Shown: positions 19,322-27,160 of the stretch, in pieces
How the letters are laid out: every line of letters begins with the position of its first letter
How positions within the stretch are numbered: position 1 is the stretch's first letter
Assembly: GCA_029203105.1 (NCBI GenBank)
Contig: CP119318.1
Span: forward strand, 449,001 to 513,000
DNA length: 64,000 nt
From: Candidatus Kaistia colombiensis
Lineage (GTDB): Bacteria; Pseudomonadota; Alphaproteobacteria; Rhizobiales; Kaistiaceae
Direction of reading: 5' to 3'
Position numbers and translations under genes: made by a program
Notes under the pieces: generated by a model
The model's input: only the letters and a program-made list of their open reading frames with translations
What the model was told of the DNA's origin: nothing
Database searches by the model: none

Positions 19322-20287
19322 TCAGGCGCCGAGGGCCGGGGCAATCTTGACGCAAGCCTCGACCAGGCTCTCGACCGAGGCGAGCGACTTGTCGAGCATC
19401 GCCTGCTCGGCCTTGTTCAGCTCGATCTCGAGGATGCGCTCGACGCCATTGGCGCCGATGACGACCGGAACGCCGATGTAGCGACCCTTGATGCCATACT
19501 GGCCGTCAAGCTGGGCAGCGGCCGGCAGGACGCGACGCTTGTCCTTGAGATAGGACTCGGCCATCACGATCGCCGAAGCGGCAGGCGCGTAGAAGGCGGA
19601 GCCGGTCTTCAAAAGGTTCACGATCTCGGCGCCGCCATCGCGGGTGCGCTGGACGATTTCCTCGAGGCGATCCTTCTCGATCCAGCCGAGCTTGACCAGA
19701 TCGGTGAGCGGAATGCCGGCAACCGTCGAATAGCGGGTCAGCGGCACCATGGTGTCGCCGTGGCCGCCGAGCACGAAGGCCGTCACGTCTTCGACGGAGA
19801 CCTTGAATTCCTCGGCGAGGAAATAACGGAAGCGGGCCGAGTCGAGGACGCCGGCCATGCCGACAACCTTGTTCGCCGGCAGGCCGGAAAACTTCTGCAG
19901 GGCCCAGACCATCGCGTCGAGCGGGTTGGTGATGCAGATGACAAAAGCGTTGGGCGCGTACTTCTTAAGGCCGGCGCCAACCTGCTCCATGACCTGGAGG
20001 TTGATGCCGAGGAGATCGTCGCGGCTCATGCCCGGCTTGCGCGGCACGCCTGCGGTGACGATGACGACGTCGGCATCCTGGATGGCGGCGTAGGACGATG
20101 CGCCCGATAGCTTGGCGTCAAAGCCCTCGACCGGGGCGGCCTCGGCGATATCGAGCGCCTTGCCCTGGGGAACGCCGTCGGCGATGTCGAAGAGGACGAT
20201 ATCGCCCAGTTCCTTGATGCCGGCGAGAAGGGCGAGCGTGCCGCCGATCTGACCGGAACCGATCAAAGCAATCTTGGCTCGAGCCAT
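19322..20287 (-). CDS. mdh: Malate dehydrogenase (LDH-like family)
   Basis: NAD-dependent oxidation of malate to oxaloacetate. It has 321 residues from the ATG at 20287 (MARAKIALIGSGQIGG). The nucleotide motif GSGQIGGTLALLA, the Asp for NAD in DIVLFDIADG, the substrate Arg loop GVPRKPGMSRDDLL near residues 82-95, ITNPLDAMVWA, and the catalytic His in LGGHGDTMVPL near residue 176 are intact. It is the first gene of the mdh-orf-sucCD operon. An ACGT-type palindrome at 20310-20323, shared with sdhC, sits 22 bases before the start codon. The open frame upstream to 20485 is not part of the protein. Confidence 0.96.
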   Translation of the reverse strand: MARAKIALIGSGQIGGTLALLAGIKELGDIVLFDIADGVPQGKALDIAEAAPVEGFDAKLSGASSYAAIQDADVVIVTAGVPRKPGMSRDDLLGINLQVMEQVGAGLKKYAPNAFVICITNPLDAMVWALQKFSGLPANKVVGMAGVLDSARFRYFLAEEFKVSVEDVTAFVLGGHGDTMVPLTRYSTVAGIPLTDLVKLGWIEKDRLEEIVQRTRDGGAEIVNLLKTGSAFYAPAASAIVMAESYLKDKRRVLPAAAQLDGQYGIKGRYIGVPVVIGANGVERILEIELNKAEQAMLDKSLASVESLVEACVKIAPALGA

Positions 20288-20309
20288 GTGCAGGTCTCCC
20301 GATGGAGGT

Positions 20310-20323
20310 TTACCTAAACGTAA
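20310..20323 (-). promoter_or_regulatory. Candidate TCA operator upstream of mdh
   Basis: Plus strand TTACCTAAACGTAA. It differs at one of 14 positions from the core of the near-perfect palindrome upstream of sdhC (27143-27160) and lies at almost the same distance from the start codon (22 against 17 bases). The spacing suggests that it overlaps the transcript start or leader, as repressor sites often do. The match is seen directly; the shared regulator is inference. Confidence 0.55.
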
Positions 20324-20433
20324 CGCGGCAGATGAACGTCTGCCGGGACGCGCGTGGTCTAACGCCATTGCGTGACGGGTGCAAGTCGGTCGAGCGCCTT
20401 CCGTGGCGGCAATCCGCCAAACATCGCAGCACT

Positions 20434-20441
20434 TTACGTAA
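20434..20441. promoter_or_regulatory. Single TTACGTAA site upstream of mdh
   Basis: TTACGTAA, one unit of the motif found at 20310-20323 and 27143-27160, located about 110 bases further upstream of mdh and just before the zapE stop codon. It could be a second regulator contact that loops to the proximal site. Eight bases may also occur by chance. Confidence 0.3.
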
Positions 20442-20444
20442 GAG

Positions 20445-21611
20445 TCATGTCTCGACGATGAAGCCGCGATGCGGCTGCTGCGCATATTCCTCGGACCGCA
20501 TCTCGGTCAGGCGCGACGCCGTGCGGGCAAATTCGAACGCCTCGGTGCCGCTTTCGGCGGTGTAGAGATGATCGGGTTCGGCGGCGGCGGAAACGATGAT
20601 TTTTACGTGACCATCATAGAGCGCATCGATCAACGTGATGAAGCGCTTGGCTTCGTTGCGCCGGGCGTCGCCCATGACCGGAATGTGATCGATGAGAACG
20701 GTATGGAACGCGTGCGCGATGGCGAGATAGTCACTGGCGCCAAGCGGCCTGGCGCAGAGGTCGGCGAAGGAGAAACGGGCGAAGCCGTCGACCGCCTGCG
20801 GCACGACGACGTCACGACCAAGGACCGACAAAGTCGACGGCTCGCCACATGACGTTTGCGTCAACTGGAGCCAGGCCAAATCAAGCGCGGCGTCGGCATC
20901 GCGGCCAAGCGGGGTCAGGTAGACCGGCGCGCGACCGATTTTCTCCTGCCGGTAATCGGTCCGCGCGGCAAGCCGAACAACCTCGACCCGCTGCTTCAGG
21001 AGCGCGATGAAGGGGAGGAAGTGGTTGCGGTTGAGACCGTCACGATAGAGATCGTCGGGGTCGACATTCGAGGTCGCGACCAGAACGACGCCGCGGGCGA
21101 AGAGCTGGGTGAACAGCCGGCCAAGGATCATCGCATCGGCGATGTCGGTGACGGTGAACTCGTCGAAGCAGAGCAGTTGCGTCTCGGCCGCGATCGCCTC
21201 GGCAACCGGCAGGATCGGATCATCGCCGGCGACCTGGCCGTTCTTGATCGCCTCGCGCATCCGGAAGACGCGGGCGTGGACGTCGGCCATGAAGTCGTTG
21301 AAATGGGCCCGGCGCTTGCGCTGCGGCGCGGCGCGCTCGAAGAACAGGTCCATCAGCATGGTCTTGCCGCGGCCGACATCGCCATGAATGTAAAGGCCGC
21401 GGATATCCGGCGCAGCGGCCTCGCGCTTGCCGAACAGCCAGCCGAGCGCGCTCGACTTGCGGGCGAGCCGACGCTGCGCAAGGCGCGCGTTCAACGCATC
21501 GAACTTGGCGACAAGGGCCCGCTGCGCGGGATCTTCCTCGATTTCGCCGCTGGCGACGAGTTCGCGATAGGCGTCGGCGACGCGCGAAACGACCGGCAGG
21601 CCCTGGCTCAC
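20445..21611 (-). CDS. zapE: Cell division protein ZapE (AFG1-like AAA ATPase)
   Basis: AAA-type ATPase related to mitochondrial AFG1/LACE1; in E. coli ZapE destabilises FtsZ polymers at the ring. Walker A is GLYIHGDVGRGKTMLMDLFF near residues 73-92, and Walker B is QLLCFDEFTVTDIADAMIL near 145-163, followed by sensor-type VLVATSNVDPDDLY. The family-typical HFNDFMADVHARV follows the P-loop. I chose the GTG at 21611 because GGGG lies seven bases before it; the adjacent TTG at 21614 is less well spaced. About 388 residues. In many alphaproteobacteria it lies next to mdh, as here. Confidence 0.92.
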   Translation of the reverse strand: MSQGLPVVSRVADAYRELVASGEIEEDPAQRALVAKFDALNARLAQRRLARKSSALGWLFGKREAAAPDIRGLYIHGDVGRGKTMLMDLFFERAAPQRKRRAHFNDFMADVHARVFRMREAIKNGQVAGDDPILPVAEAIAAETQLLCFDEFTVTDIADAMILGRLFTQLFARGVVLVATSNVDPDDLYRDGLNRNHFLPFIALLKQRVEVVRLAARTDYRQEKIGRAPVYLTPLGRDADAALDLAWLQLTQTSCGEPSTLSVLGRDVVVPQAVDGFARFSFADLCARPLGASDYLAIAHAFHTVLIDHIPVMGDARRNEAKRFITLIDALYDGHVKIIVSAAAEPDHLYTAESGTEAFEFARTASRLTEMRSEEYAQQPHRGFIVET

Positions 21612-21653
21612 CAAAATTCCCCTACCCGGCCCCCTACGCGAGGGCCGGCCTGA

Positions 21654-22235
21654 TCAGCGATAGAAGGAAACCGCCGCCCCGCCTGTGGTCTGGCCGTTGA
21701 ACTGGGTCTTGCCGGACGAGGTGAGATTGGCCACCGAAACGCCATTGGCGCCGGCCAGCACCACCTGCGACCCGGAAAGGCTCCAGGCCGAGATCGACTT
21801 CAGCGTCGGCGACTGGCAGCCGCGGGTCGAGGCGCGATACCCACCCGTCCAACTCGTCAGGGTCATGAACAGCTGGCAGCTCTCGCCGCCGGAGGTCAAT
21901 GTCCAGCCGCCGAGCAGGTCTGTGCGGCCGATCTCGGCGCCGGAAGCTGTTGAGACGGGCGGCGGCGTTGCCGGAGCGGCGTTGATCGGCGTCGCGCCGG
22001 GCAGCCCGCCCTGCTCGGCCATGGGCGCGGGCGTCTGGGCATTCGGATCCATCGGCGGCGGCGGCAGCGTGTTGCGGGTCACCGGCGCCGAGGCGACCGG
22101 CGGCAGCGTGTCGCTTTCGACCGGCTTGGCGGAACGCTCCATCGGTCCGAGACCGATCGCTCCGAACGAACCGCAACCGCTCAAGGCGGCCGCCATCAGG
22201 GCGACCAGGCCGATCGGCGCGAGACGTCGGGACAT
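21654..22235 (-). CDS. Omp19-like outer membrane lipoprotein with protease-inhibitor domain
   Basis: A 193-residue lipoprotein. The signal peptide MSRRLAPIGLVALMAAALSG ends in the lipobox LSGC, with Cys near residue 21. A Pro-rich spacer (about 30-95) leads into an AprI/Inh-type beta-barrel domain (LLGGWTLTSGGESCQLFMTL, then VSVANLTSSGKTQFNGQTTG and AVSFYR). The ending closely resembles Brucella Omp19, an outer-membrane lipoprotein that inhibits proteases. The ATG at 22235 has GGAG six bases before it. A perfect CtrA box (22463-22478) lies about 230 bases upstream. Confidence 0.85.
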   Translation of the reverse strand: MSRRLAPIGLVALMAAALSGCGSFGAIGLGPMERSAKPVESDTLPPVASAPVTRNTLPPPPMDPNAQTPAPMAEQGGLPGATPINAAPATPPPVSTASGAEIGRTDLLGGWTLTSGGESCQLFMTLTSWTGGYRASTRGCQSPTLKSISAWSLSGSQVVLAGANGVSVANLTSSGKTQFNGQTTGGAAVSFYR

Positions 22236-22462
22236 AAGCTTCTCCATCATCGAAATCCTCGGTGCCGCAGCAGCGTACGGGCACAATCGAGCCGCTTTGA
22301 GGCAGGTGGAATTGCGCTGCTCTGCGCGTCAAGCCGCTCGGCAACCGCGCCCTTGGCGCGGACCGGTCGGTCGGGGCGAGAGGAATGATGGGAAATCACT
22401 CGAAATTCCGCAGCCTGTCTTGCTTCGCGCAATACGGCATTACGTCCGCAACGACAAGCCTC

Positions 22463-22478
22463 GTTAAGACACGGTTAA
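22463..22478 (-). promoter_or_regulatory. Candidate CtrA-binding box upstream of omp19-like gene
   Basis: Plus strand GTTAAGACACGGTTAA; on the minus strand this reads TTAA, seven bases, TTAAC, the full consensus of the alphaproteobacterial cell-cycle regulator CtrA. It lies in the 273-base intergenic region between the VOC gene and the Omp19-like gene, both on the minus strand. The consensus match is exact; occupancy is inference, and a distance of about 230 bases to the ORF needs a long leader or an unmapped upstream promoter. Confidence 0.45.
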
Positions 22479-22508
22479 CGAAGAAAGCGCGCCGTGTGAC
22501 GCTTCCGC

Positions 22509-22898
22509 CTATTCCGGCCGATGGCAGACGGCTTCGATGTTGTGGCCGTCGGGATCAAGCACGAAGGCGCCGTAGTAGTTGGCGTGGTAGTGCGGCCGGA
22601 TGCCGGGCCCGCCATTGTCGCTGCCGCCCGCTGTCATTGCCGCCGCGTAGAACGCGTCGACGGCGGCACGGCTCTCTGCGGCGAGGGCGATGTGAACATG
22701 CGGCTCAGTGCGCGCCCCTCCGCTCAGCCAGATCTCCGGCTTGGCGGCGCCATAGCCGACGACATCGCCATAGCCAGTGAGTTCGCCCGGAACCCGCATG
22801 AGCTCGCTGACGCCGAGCGGCGCCAGGGCGGCATTGTAGAAGGCGACCGAGCGATCGAGGTCGCTGACCGTGATGCCGATGTGATCCAGAACGCCCAT
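22509..22898 (-). CDS. VOC-family (glyoxalase/dioxygenase-fold) protein
   Basis: A 129-residue vicinal-oxygen-chelate protein with the repeated beta-alpha-beta-beta-beta fold: MGVLDHIGITVSDLDRSVAF near the N-terminus supplies the first metal His, HVHIALAAESRAAVDAFY the middle, and YGAFVLDPDGHNIEAVCH the C-terminal Glu ligand. Such proteins are often annotated as glyoxalase or bleomycin-resistance proteins; the substrate cannot be inferred. The ATG at 22898 fits the family start; the open frame to 22952 adds a tail unlike the family. It lies on the minus strand, 72 bases downstream of the 61-residue gene. Confidence 0.85.
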   Translation of the reverse strand: MGVLDHIGITVSDLDRSVAFYNAALAPLGVSELMRVPGELTGYGDVVGYGAAKPEIWLSGGARTEPHVHIALAAESRAAVDAFYAAAMTAGGSDNGGPGIRPHYHANYYGAFVLDPDGHNIEAVCHRPE

Positions 22899-22970
22899 GG
22901 CTCCCCCCAAAGCCCGGTCGGCGGGCCGCCTGGCAGGGGAGCCGAACACCACTGCGGCGTCAAGCCCGCG

Positions 22971-23156
22971 CTACGGCGTCATCGGCTCGATTTCGAGCGA
23001 CAGGCCGAGTTCGGCCGCTTTCTGGCGGATCTGCTCTTCGGGCCGGCGCATCGCCGTCGCGATGAGTTCGGCGGGAACATGCTCCACCGCGAGCTCGCGC
23101 AGCCGATCGATCGCCTCGATCGTCCAGGTCGCCTCGAGATCCTGCTTGATGGTCAT
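22971..23156 (-). CDS. Small conserved hypothetical protein (61 aa)
   Basis: A protein of 61 residues from the ATG at 23156 (MTIKQDLEATWTIEAIDRLR), preceded by a GGAGAC ribosome site. It is charged and predicted mostly helical, without membrane segments: RELAVEHVPAELIATAMRRP and QIRQKAAELGLSLEIEP. The middle may form a small helix-turn-helix-like bundle resembling proteins that probe amino-acid sequence (PAELIATAMRRPEEQIRQKA), but I do not recognise the family and assign no function. It follows sdhB by 99 bases on the same strand and precedes the VOC gene. Confidence 0.6.
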   Translation of the reverse strand: MTIKQDLEATWTIEAIDRLRELAVEHVPAELIATAMRRPEEQIRQKAAELGLSLEIEPMTP

Positions 23157-23255
23157 GATCGTCTCCTTCCGAAAAAGCGATCGGTCCGTTGGAAACGACA
23201 ACGGCGCGGAAAAGGTTCCGCGCCGTCACAGGAATAGGCCGGGCTGCCTGAGAAA

Positions 23256-24035
23256 TCAGACGCGGCGCTCGACCATCATCTTCTTGATCTCGGCGATCGC
23301 CTTGGCCGGGTTCAGTCCCTTCGGGCAGGTCTGCGCGCAATTCATGATGGTGTGGCAGCGATACAGGCGGAAGGGATCTTCCAGATTGTCCAGGCGCTCG
23401 CCAGTCGCCTCGTCGCGGCTGTCGATCAGCCAGCGATAGGCCTGCAGCAGCACGGCCGGGCCGAGATAGCGGTCGCCGTTCCACCAGTAGCTCGGGCACG
23501 AGGTCGAGCAGCAGGCACAGAGGATGCACTCGTAGAGGCCGTCGAGCTTCTCGCGGTCGGCATGGCTCTGCAGCCATTCCTTCTGCGGCTCCGGCGTCGC
23601 CGTCTTCAGCCAGGGCTCGATCGAGCGGTGCTGGGCGTAGAAGTTGGTCAGGTCCGGGACGAGGTCCTTCACCACTTCCATATGCGGCAGTGGATAGATC
23701 GCGACCGGCCCCTTCACCTCGTCGATGCCCTTGGTGCAGGCGAGCGTGTTCGAGCCGTCAATGTTCATCGCGCACGAGCCGCAAATACCTTCGCGGCAGG
23801 AGCGGCGGAAGGTCAGCGTCGGATCGATCTCGTTCTTGATCTTGATCAGCGCGTCGAGAACCATCGGCCCGCAATCATCGAGATCGATGAAATAGGTGTC
23901 GACATGCGGGTTCTTGCCGTCGTCGGGGCTCCAGCGATAGACGCGGAACTCCCGGACATTGTTCGCCCCAGCCGGCCGGTCCCAGACCTTGCCTTCTGTA
24001 AGCTTCGAGTTCTTCGGGAGGGTCAGCTGGACCAT
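23256..24035 (-). CDS. sdhB: Succinate dehydrogenase iron-sulfur subunit
   Basis: Iron-sulfur subunit of respiratory complex II that carries electrons from the SdhA flavin to ubiquinone. It has 259 residues. The plant-type ferredoxin domain binds 2Fe-2S through RRSCREGICGSCAMNIDG and LACTKG (near 78-115). The C-terminal domain holds the 4Fe-4S site CILCACCSTSCPSYWW and the 3Fe-4S ligands in RCHTIMNCAQTCPKGLNP. It is the last gene of sdhC-D-A-DUF3052-B, 28 bases after the DUF3052 gene. All cluster ligands are present. Confidence 0.97.
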   Translation of the reverse strand: MVQLTLPKNSKLTEGKVWDRPAGANNVREFRVYRWSPDDGKNPHVDTYFIDLDDCGPMVLDALIKIKNEIDPTLTFRRSCREGICGSCAMNIDGSNTLACTKGIDEVKGPVAIYPLPHMEVVKDLVPDLTNFYAQHRSIEPWLKTATPEPQKEWLQSHADREKLDGLYECILCACCSTSCPSYWWNGDRYLGPAVLLQAYRWLIDSRDEATGERLDNLEDPFRLYRCHTIMNCAQTCPKGLNPAKAIAEIKKMMVERRV

Positions 24036-24063
24036 AGTGAGCGTCCTCGGGCGTAAAATTCGT

Positions 24064-24513
24064 TCAGCGACGGTCCTTGCGGACCATGAGTTTCAAACCG
24101 GACCATGTGGCGTCGATCGCCGCGACCTTGATGTCAACGAGATCGAGGCGGAGCGCCGCGTCGCGCACGACATCCTCGGTCACGTCGGTTGCGACCTTCG
24201 ACGCCTTCTTCGGCCACGACACCCAGATCATGCCGTCGCGCCGGATGGCGTCCTGCAGCCGCGACAGGTCGGCTTCGACCTCGGCGCGGCTCTTCGTAAA
24301 CGCGTGGACCGCGTCGAGCGCGCGATCCGAACCGAGCCGCGCCGCCCAGCCGGCCGTACGCACGACCTGGCCGAAGGGGACGCTATCGGCCAAGACCTCC
24401 AGCTCCGGCGGCAGCGAGACGAAGGCCACCGCCATGCCTGCCTTGAAGCCGAGCTTTTCGGGGAGCGAACGCCCCGAATAGCCGGCCGAAGGAAGCGTGG
24501 CTGCGGCCATCAT
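24064..24513 (-). CDS. DUF3052-family protein between sdhA and sdhB
   Basis: A soluble protein of 149 residues. It carries the DUF3052 hallmarks: AGYSGRSLPEKLGFKAGMAV at the N-terminus, an acidic/hydrophobic middle, MIWVSWPKKASKVATDVTED near residues 95-114, and the end DIKVAAIDATWSGLKLMVRK. The molecular function is unknown. It is only six bases from sdhA and 28 from sdhB, so it is cotranscribed with complex II genes, which makes an accessory role in succinate dehydrogenase conceivable but unproven. Two adjacent ATGs (24513 and 24510) are possible starts. Confidence 0.8.
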   Translation of the reverse strand: MMAAATLPSAGYSGRSLPEKLGFKAGMAVAFVSLPPELEVLADSVPFGQVVRTAGWAARLGSDRALDAVHAFTKSRAEVEADLSRLQDAIRRDGMIWVSWPKKASKVATDVTEDVVRDAALRLDLVDIKVAAIDATWSGLKLMVRKDRR

Positions 24514-24519
24514 CCGCCC

Positions 24520-26340
24520 TTAGTAAACGCGAGCCTTCGGCTCGATATAGGCGATGTCGTTCGACATCGTGTAGGTATGCACCGGCCGGTCGTCGAGCTT
24601 CACCGTCTTGTTCTCGGTGTCGATGAAGGCGAGCGAGTGCTTCATCCAGTTGACGTCGTCGCGCTCGGAATAGTCCTCGCGCGCATGGGCCCCGCGCGAT
24701 TCCTTGCGGTTCTGCGCCGAATCCATGGTGACGACCGCCTGGACGATCAGGTTCTCGAATTCGAGCGTCTCGACCAGGTCCGAGTTCCAGATCAGCGAGC
24801 GGTCGGTGACCTTGACGTCGTCGGAGTTCTTCCAGACGTCGTGGATCAGGTGGTGGCCCTCGTCGAGCACTTCGCCGGTGCGGAACACGGCGCAGTTCGA
24901 CTGCATCACCTTCTGCATCTTCAGCCGCATCTCGGCCGTCGAGGTCGAGCCATTGGCGTAGCGCAGGCGGTCGAGACGGGCGATCGCGTCCTCGCCGGCG
25001 CCATTGGCGAGTTCCTTCTGAGCCTGGTTCGGCTGCACGGTCTCGATGCAGCGCAGCGCCGCGGCACGGCCGAACACGACGAGATCGGTCAGCGAATTCG
25101 AGCCGAGGCGGTTGGCGCCATGCACGGAAACGCAGGCCGCTTCACCGACGGCCATCAGGCCCGGCACGATCTGGTCCGGATCGCCGCCGACCTTGTTCAG
25201 CACCTCGCCGTGATAGTTCGTCGGGATGCCGCCCATGTTGTAGTGGACGGTCGGCAGGACCGGGATCGGCTCCTTGGTCAGGTCGACGCCGGCGAAGATC
25301 TTGGCGCTCTCGGAGATGCCGGGCAGCCGCTCATGCAGCAGCGCCGGATCGAGATGGTCGAGGTGAAGGTGGATATGGTCCTTCGCCTTGCCGACGCCGC
25401 GGCCTTCGCGGATTTCCATGGTCATGGCGCGCGAAACGACGTCGCGCGAAGCCAGGTCCTTGGCCGACGGGGCATAGCGCTCCATGAAGCGCTCGCCTTC
25501 CGAATTGGTCAGGTAGCCGCCCTCGCCGCGCGCGCCCTCGGTGATCAGGCAGCCCGCGCCGTAGATGCCGGTCGGGTGGAACTGCACGAATTCCATGTCC
25601 TGCAGCGGCAGGCCGGCGCGCAGCACCATGCCGCCGCCGTCGCCGGTGCAGGTATGGGCCGAGGTGGCGGAGAAATAGGCGCGGCCATAGCCGCCGGTGG
25701 CGAGGATCGTCTTCGTCGCCCGGAAGCGGTGCAGCGTGCCGTCTTCCAGGCAGAGCGCCACGACGCCCCGGCATTCGCCGTCTTCCATGATCAGGTCGAT
25801 GGCAAAATACTCGATGAAGAACTCGGCCGAATGGCGCAGCGACTGGCCATAGAGCGTGTGCAGGATGGCGTGGCCGGTGCGATCGGCGGCGGCGCAGGTG
25901 CGCTGGGCGATGCCCTTGCCGAAATTCGTCGTCATGCCGCCGAACGGGCGCTGGTAGATCTTGCCCGCTTCGGTGCGCGAGAACGGCACGCCAAAATGCT
26001 CGAGCTCGTAGACGGCGGCCGGCGCGTTGCGGACCAGATATTCGATCGCGTCCTGGTCGCCGAGCCAGTCCGACCCCTTGACGGTGTCGTACATGTGGAA
26101 GCGCCAATCGTCCTCGCCCATGTTGCCGAGCGCCGCCGAGATGCCGCCCTGCGCCGCAACCGTGTGCGAACGGGTCGGAAACACCTTGGTGATGCAGGCG
26201 GTCTTCAGGCCGGCCTCGCTGGCGCCCAGCGTGGCGCGCAGGCCCGCGCCGCCGGCGCCGACGACGACGACGTCGAAGGTATGGTCGACAAAGGAGTAGG
26301 CGCGACCGTTGATGGACACGCTGGCGTTGGCTTCAGCCAT
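24520..26340 (-). CDS. sdhA: Succinate dehydrogenase flavoprotein subunit
   Basis: Catalytic flavoprotein of complex II; it oxidises succinate to fumarate on a covalent FAD. It has 606 residues from the ATG at 26340 (MAEANASVSINGRAY), four bases after the sdhD stop. The FAD motif VVVGAGGAGLRATLGASEAG, the flavinylation His in FPTRSHTVAAQGG near residue 50, the substrate motif HPTGIYGAGCLITEGARGEG near 250, the catalytic Arg region GRGVGKAKDHIHLHLDHL and HGANRLGSNSL are intact. The reading frame continues upstream to 26391 inside sdhD but without a family match. Confidence 0.97.
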   Translation of the reverse strand: MAEANASVSINGRAYSFVDHTFDVVVVGAGGAGLRATLGASEAGLKTACITKVFPTRSHTVAAQGGISAALGNMGEDDWRFHMYDTVKGSDWLGDQDAIEYLVRNAPAAVYELEHFGVPFSRTEAGKIYQRPFGGMTTNFGKGIAQRTCAAADRTGHAILHTLYGQSLRHSAEFFIEYFAIDLIMEDGECRGVVALCLEDGTLHRFRATKTILATGGYGRAYFSATSAHTCTGDGGGMVLRAGLPLQDMEFVQFHPTGIYGAGCLITEGARGEGGYLTNSEGERFMERYAPSAKDLASRDVVSRAMTMEIREGRGVGKAKDHIHLHLDHLDPALLHERLPGISESAKIFAGVDLTKEPIPVLPTVHYNMGGIPTNYHGEVLNKVGGDPDQIVPGLMAVGEAACVSVHGANRLGSNSLTDLVVFGRAAALRCIETVQPNQAQKELANGAGEDAIARLDRLRYANGSTSTAEMRLKMQKVMQSNCAVFRTGEVLDEGHHLIHDVWKNSDDVKVTDRSLIWNSDLVETLEFENLIVQAVVTMDSAQNRKESRGAHAREDYSERDDVNWMKHSLAFIDTENKTVKLDDRPVHTYTMSNDIAYIEPKARVY

Positions 26341-26344
26341 GGCT

Positions 26345-26716
26345 TCAGCCTCCGAAGCTGATCTTGAGGAAGGCGAGGATGGTCGCCACACCGACGGCGA
26401 CCGCGAAGAACATGTTGGCCACCAGCGCGACGATCTTCAGTCCGCCATGCAGATAGTCTTCGATGATGATCTGCATGCCGAGCTTCATGTGCCAGACGCC
26501 GGTGCCGATCATCAGGATCATCAGCAGCGCGACAAACGGGTTCGCCAGTGTCGCCACGACTTCCGGATAGGGCTTTCCGGCCAACACGACGACGACGATG
26601 ATGAACAGGACGACCAGAATGGCGAGGGCGGCGCCAGTGAGGCGCTGATGCCAGAAATGACCCGTGCCTTCCTTGGCCGAGCCGAGCCCGCGAACGCGGC
26701 CGAGCGGTGTACGCAT
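26345..26716 (-). CDS. sdhD: Succinate dehydrogenase membrane anchor subunit
   Basis: Small membrane anchor that, with SdhC, binds heme b and ubiquinone. It has 123 residues with three transmembrane helices (about 30-48, 58-78, 92-115). The N-terminal GRVRGLGSAKEGTGHFWHQR matches alphaproteobacterial SdhD, and the heme-ligand-type His lies in GTGVWHMKLGMQIIIEDYLH. It starts ten bases after the sdhC stop and ends just before sdhA. Confidence 0.92.
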   Translation of the reverse strand: MRTPLGRVRGLGSAKEGTGHFWHQRLTGAALAILVVLFIIVVVVLAGKPYPEVVATLANPFVALLMILMIGTGVWHMKLGMQIIIEDYLHGGLKIVALVANMFFAVAVGVATILAFLKISFGG

Positions 26717-26726
26717 GTGATTACCC

Positions 26727-27125
26727 TCAGCGAACGGCGAGCGCTACGACCCAGATCAGGATCGTCAGCACGGCGGAACCGATGATGTTGGCCCAGGCGA
26801 GATTGTCGCGGGCGGACTTGGAGAAGCCGGCGCCGAAATCCCAGACGAAGTGGCGGATGCCGCCCAAGAGGTGCTGCATCAGCGCCCAGGTGTAGCCAAA
26901 CAGCACCAGCAGGCCGATCCAGGAGCCGAACACCCACGAGACATAGGAGAACGGACCCGGGCCGGCGGCGGCGGCGATCGCCCACCAGGCGAGCAGCAGC
27001 GTGCCGAAATAGAGCGCGCCGCCGGTGACGCGCTGCAGGATCGACACCGTCATGGTGATCGGCCAGCGGTAGACCTGAAGGTGCGGGGAGAGCGGTCGGC
27101 CCGTCTTCGCCTCGACATTCGACAT
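26727..27125 (-). CDS. sdhC: Succinate dehydrogenase cytochrome b556 subunit
   Basis: Cytochrome b subunit of complex II, 132 residues, three transmembrane helices. RPLSPHLQVYRWPITMTVSI and the SILQRVTGGALY motif hold quinone-site Ser and Arg; the heme ligand is in LMQHLLGGIRHFVWDFG. I chose the ATG at 27125 because GAGG lies nine bases before it; the in-frame ATG at 27134 directly abuts that GAGG and cannot use it. As first gene of the operon it carries the palindrome GCTTACGTAAACGTAAGC 17 bases upstream. Confidence 0.94.
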   Translation of the reverse strand: MSNVEAKTGRPLSPHLQVYRWPITMTVSILQRVTGGALYFGTLLLAWWAIAAAAGPGPFSYVSWVFGSWIGLLVLFGYTWALMQHLLGGIRHFVWDFGAGFSKSARDNLAWANIIGSAVLTILIWVVALAVR

Positions 27126-27142
27126 TGCGTTCATCCTCAATC

Positions 27143-27160
27143 GCTTACGTAAACGTAAGC
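27143..27160 (-). promoter_or_regulatory. Candidate TCA operator upstream of sdhC
   Basis: GCTTACGTAAACGTAAGC: eight-base arms GCTTACGT / ACGTAAGC around AA. It lies 17 bases upstream of the sdhC ATG, with TACCCT and TAAATG as possible -10 elements just beyond it on the minus strand. The core is repeated, with one mismatch, at the equivalent place before mdh. Palindromes with ACGT cores are known for some MerR-type regulators such as LiuR, but the regulator here is unknown. Confidence 0.65.

Noticed and set aside
23959..26361. Plus-strand ORF of 800 residues
   Set aside because: Antisense to sdhA, DUF3052 and the sdhB start; real genes with catalytic motifs occupy the minus strand.
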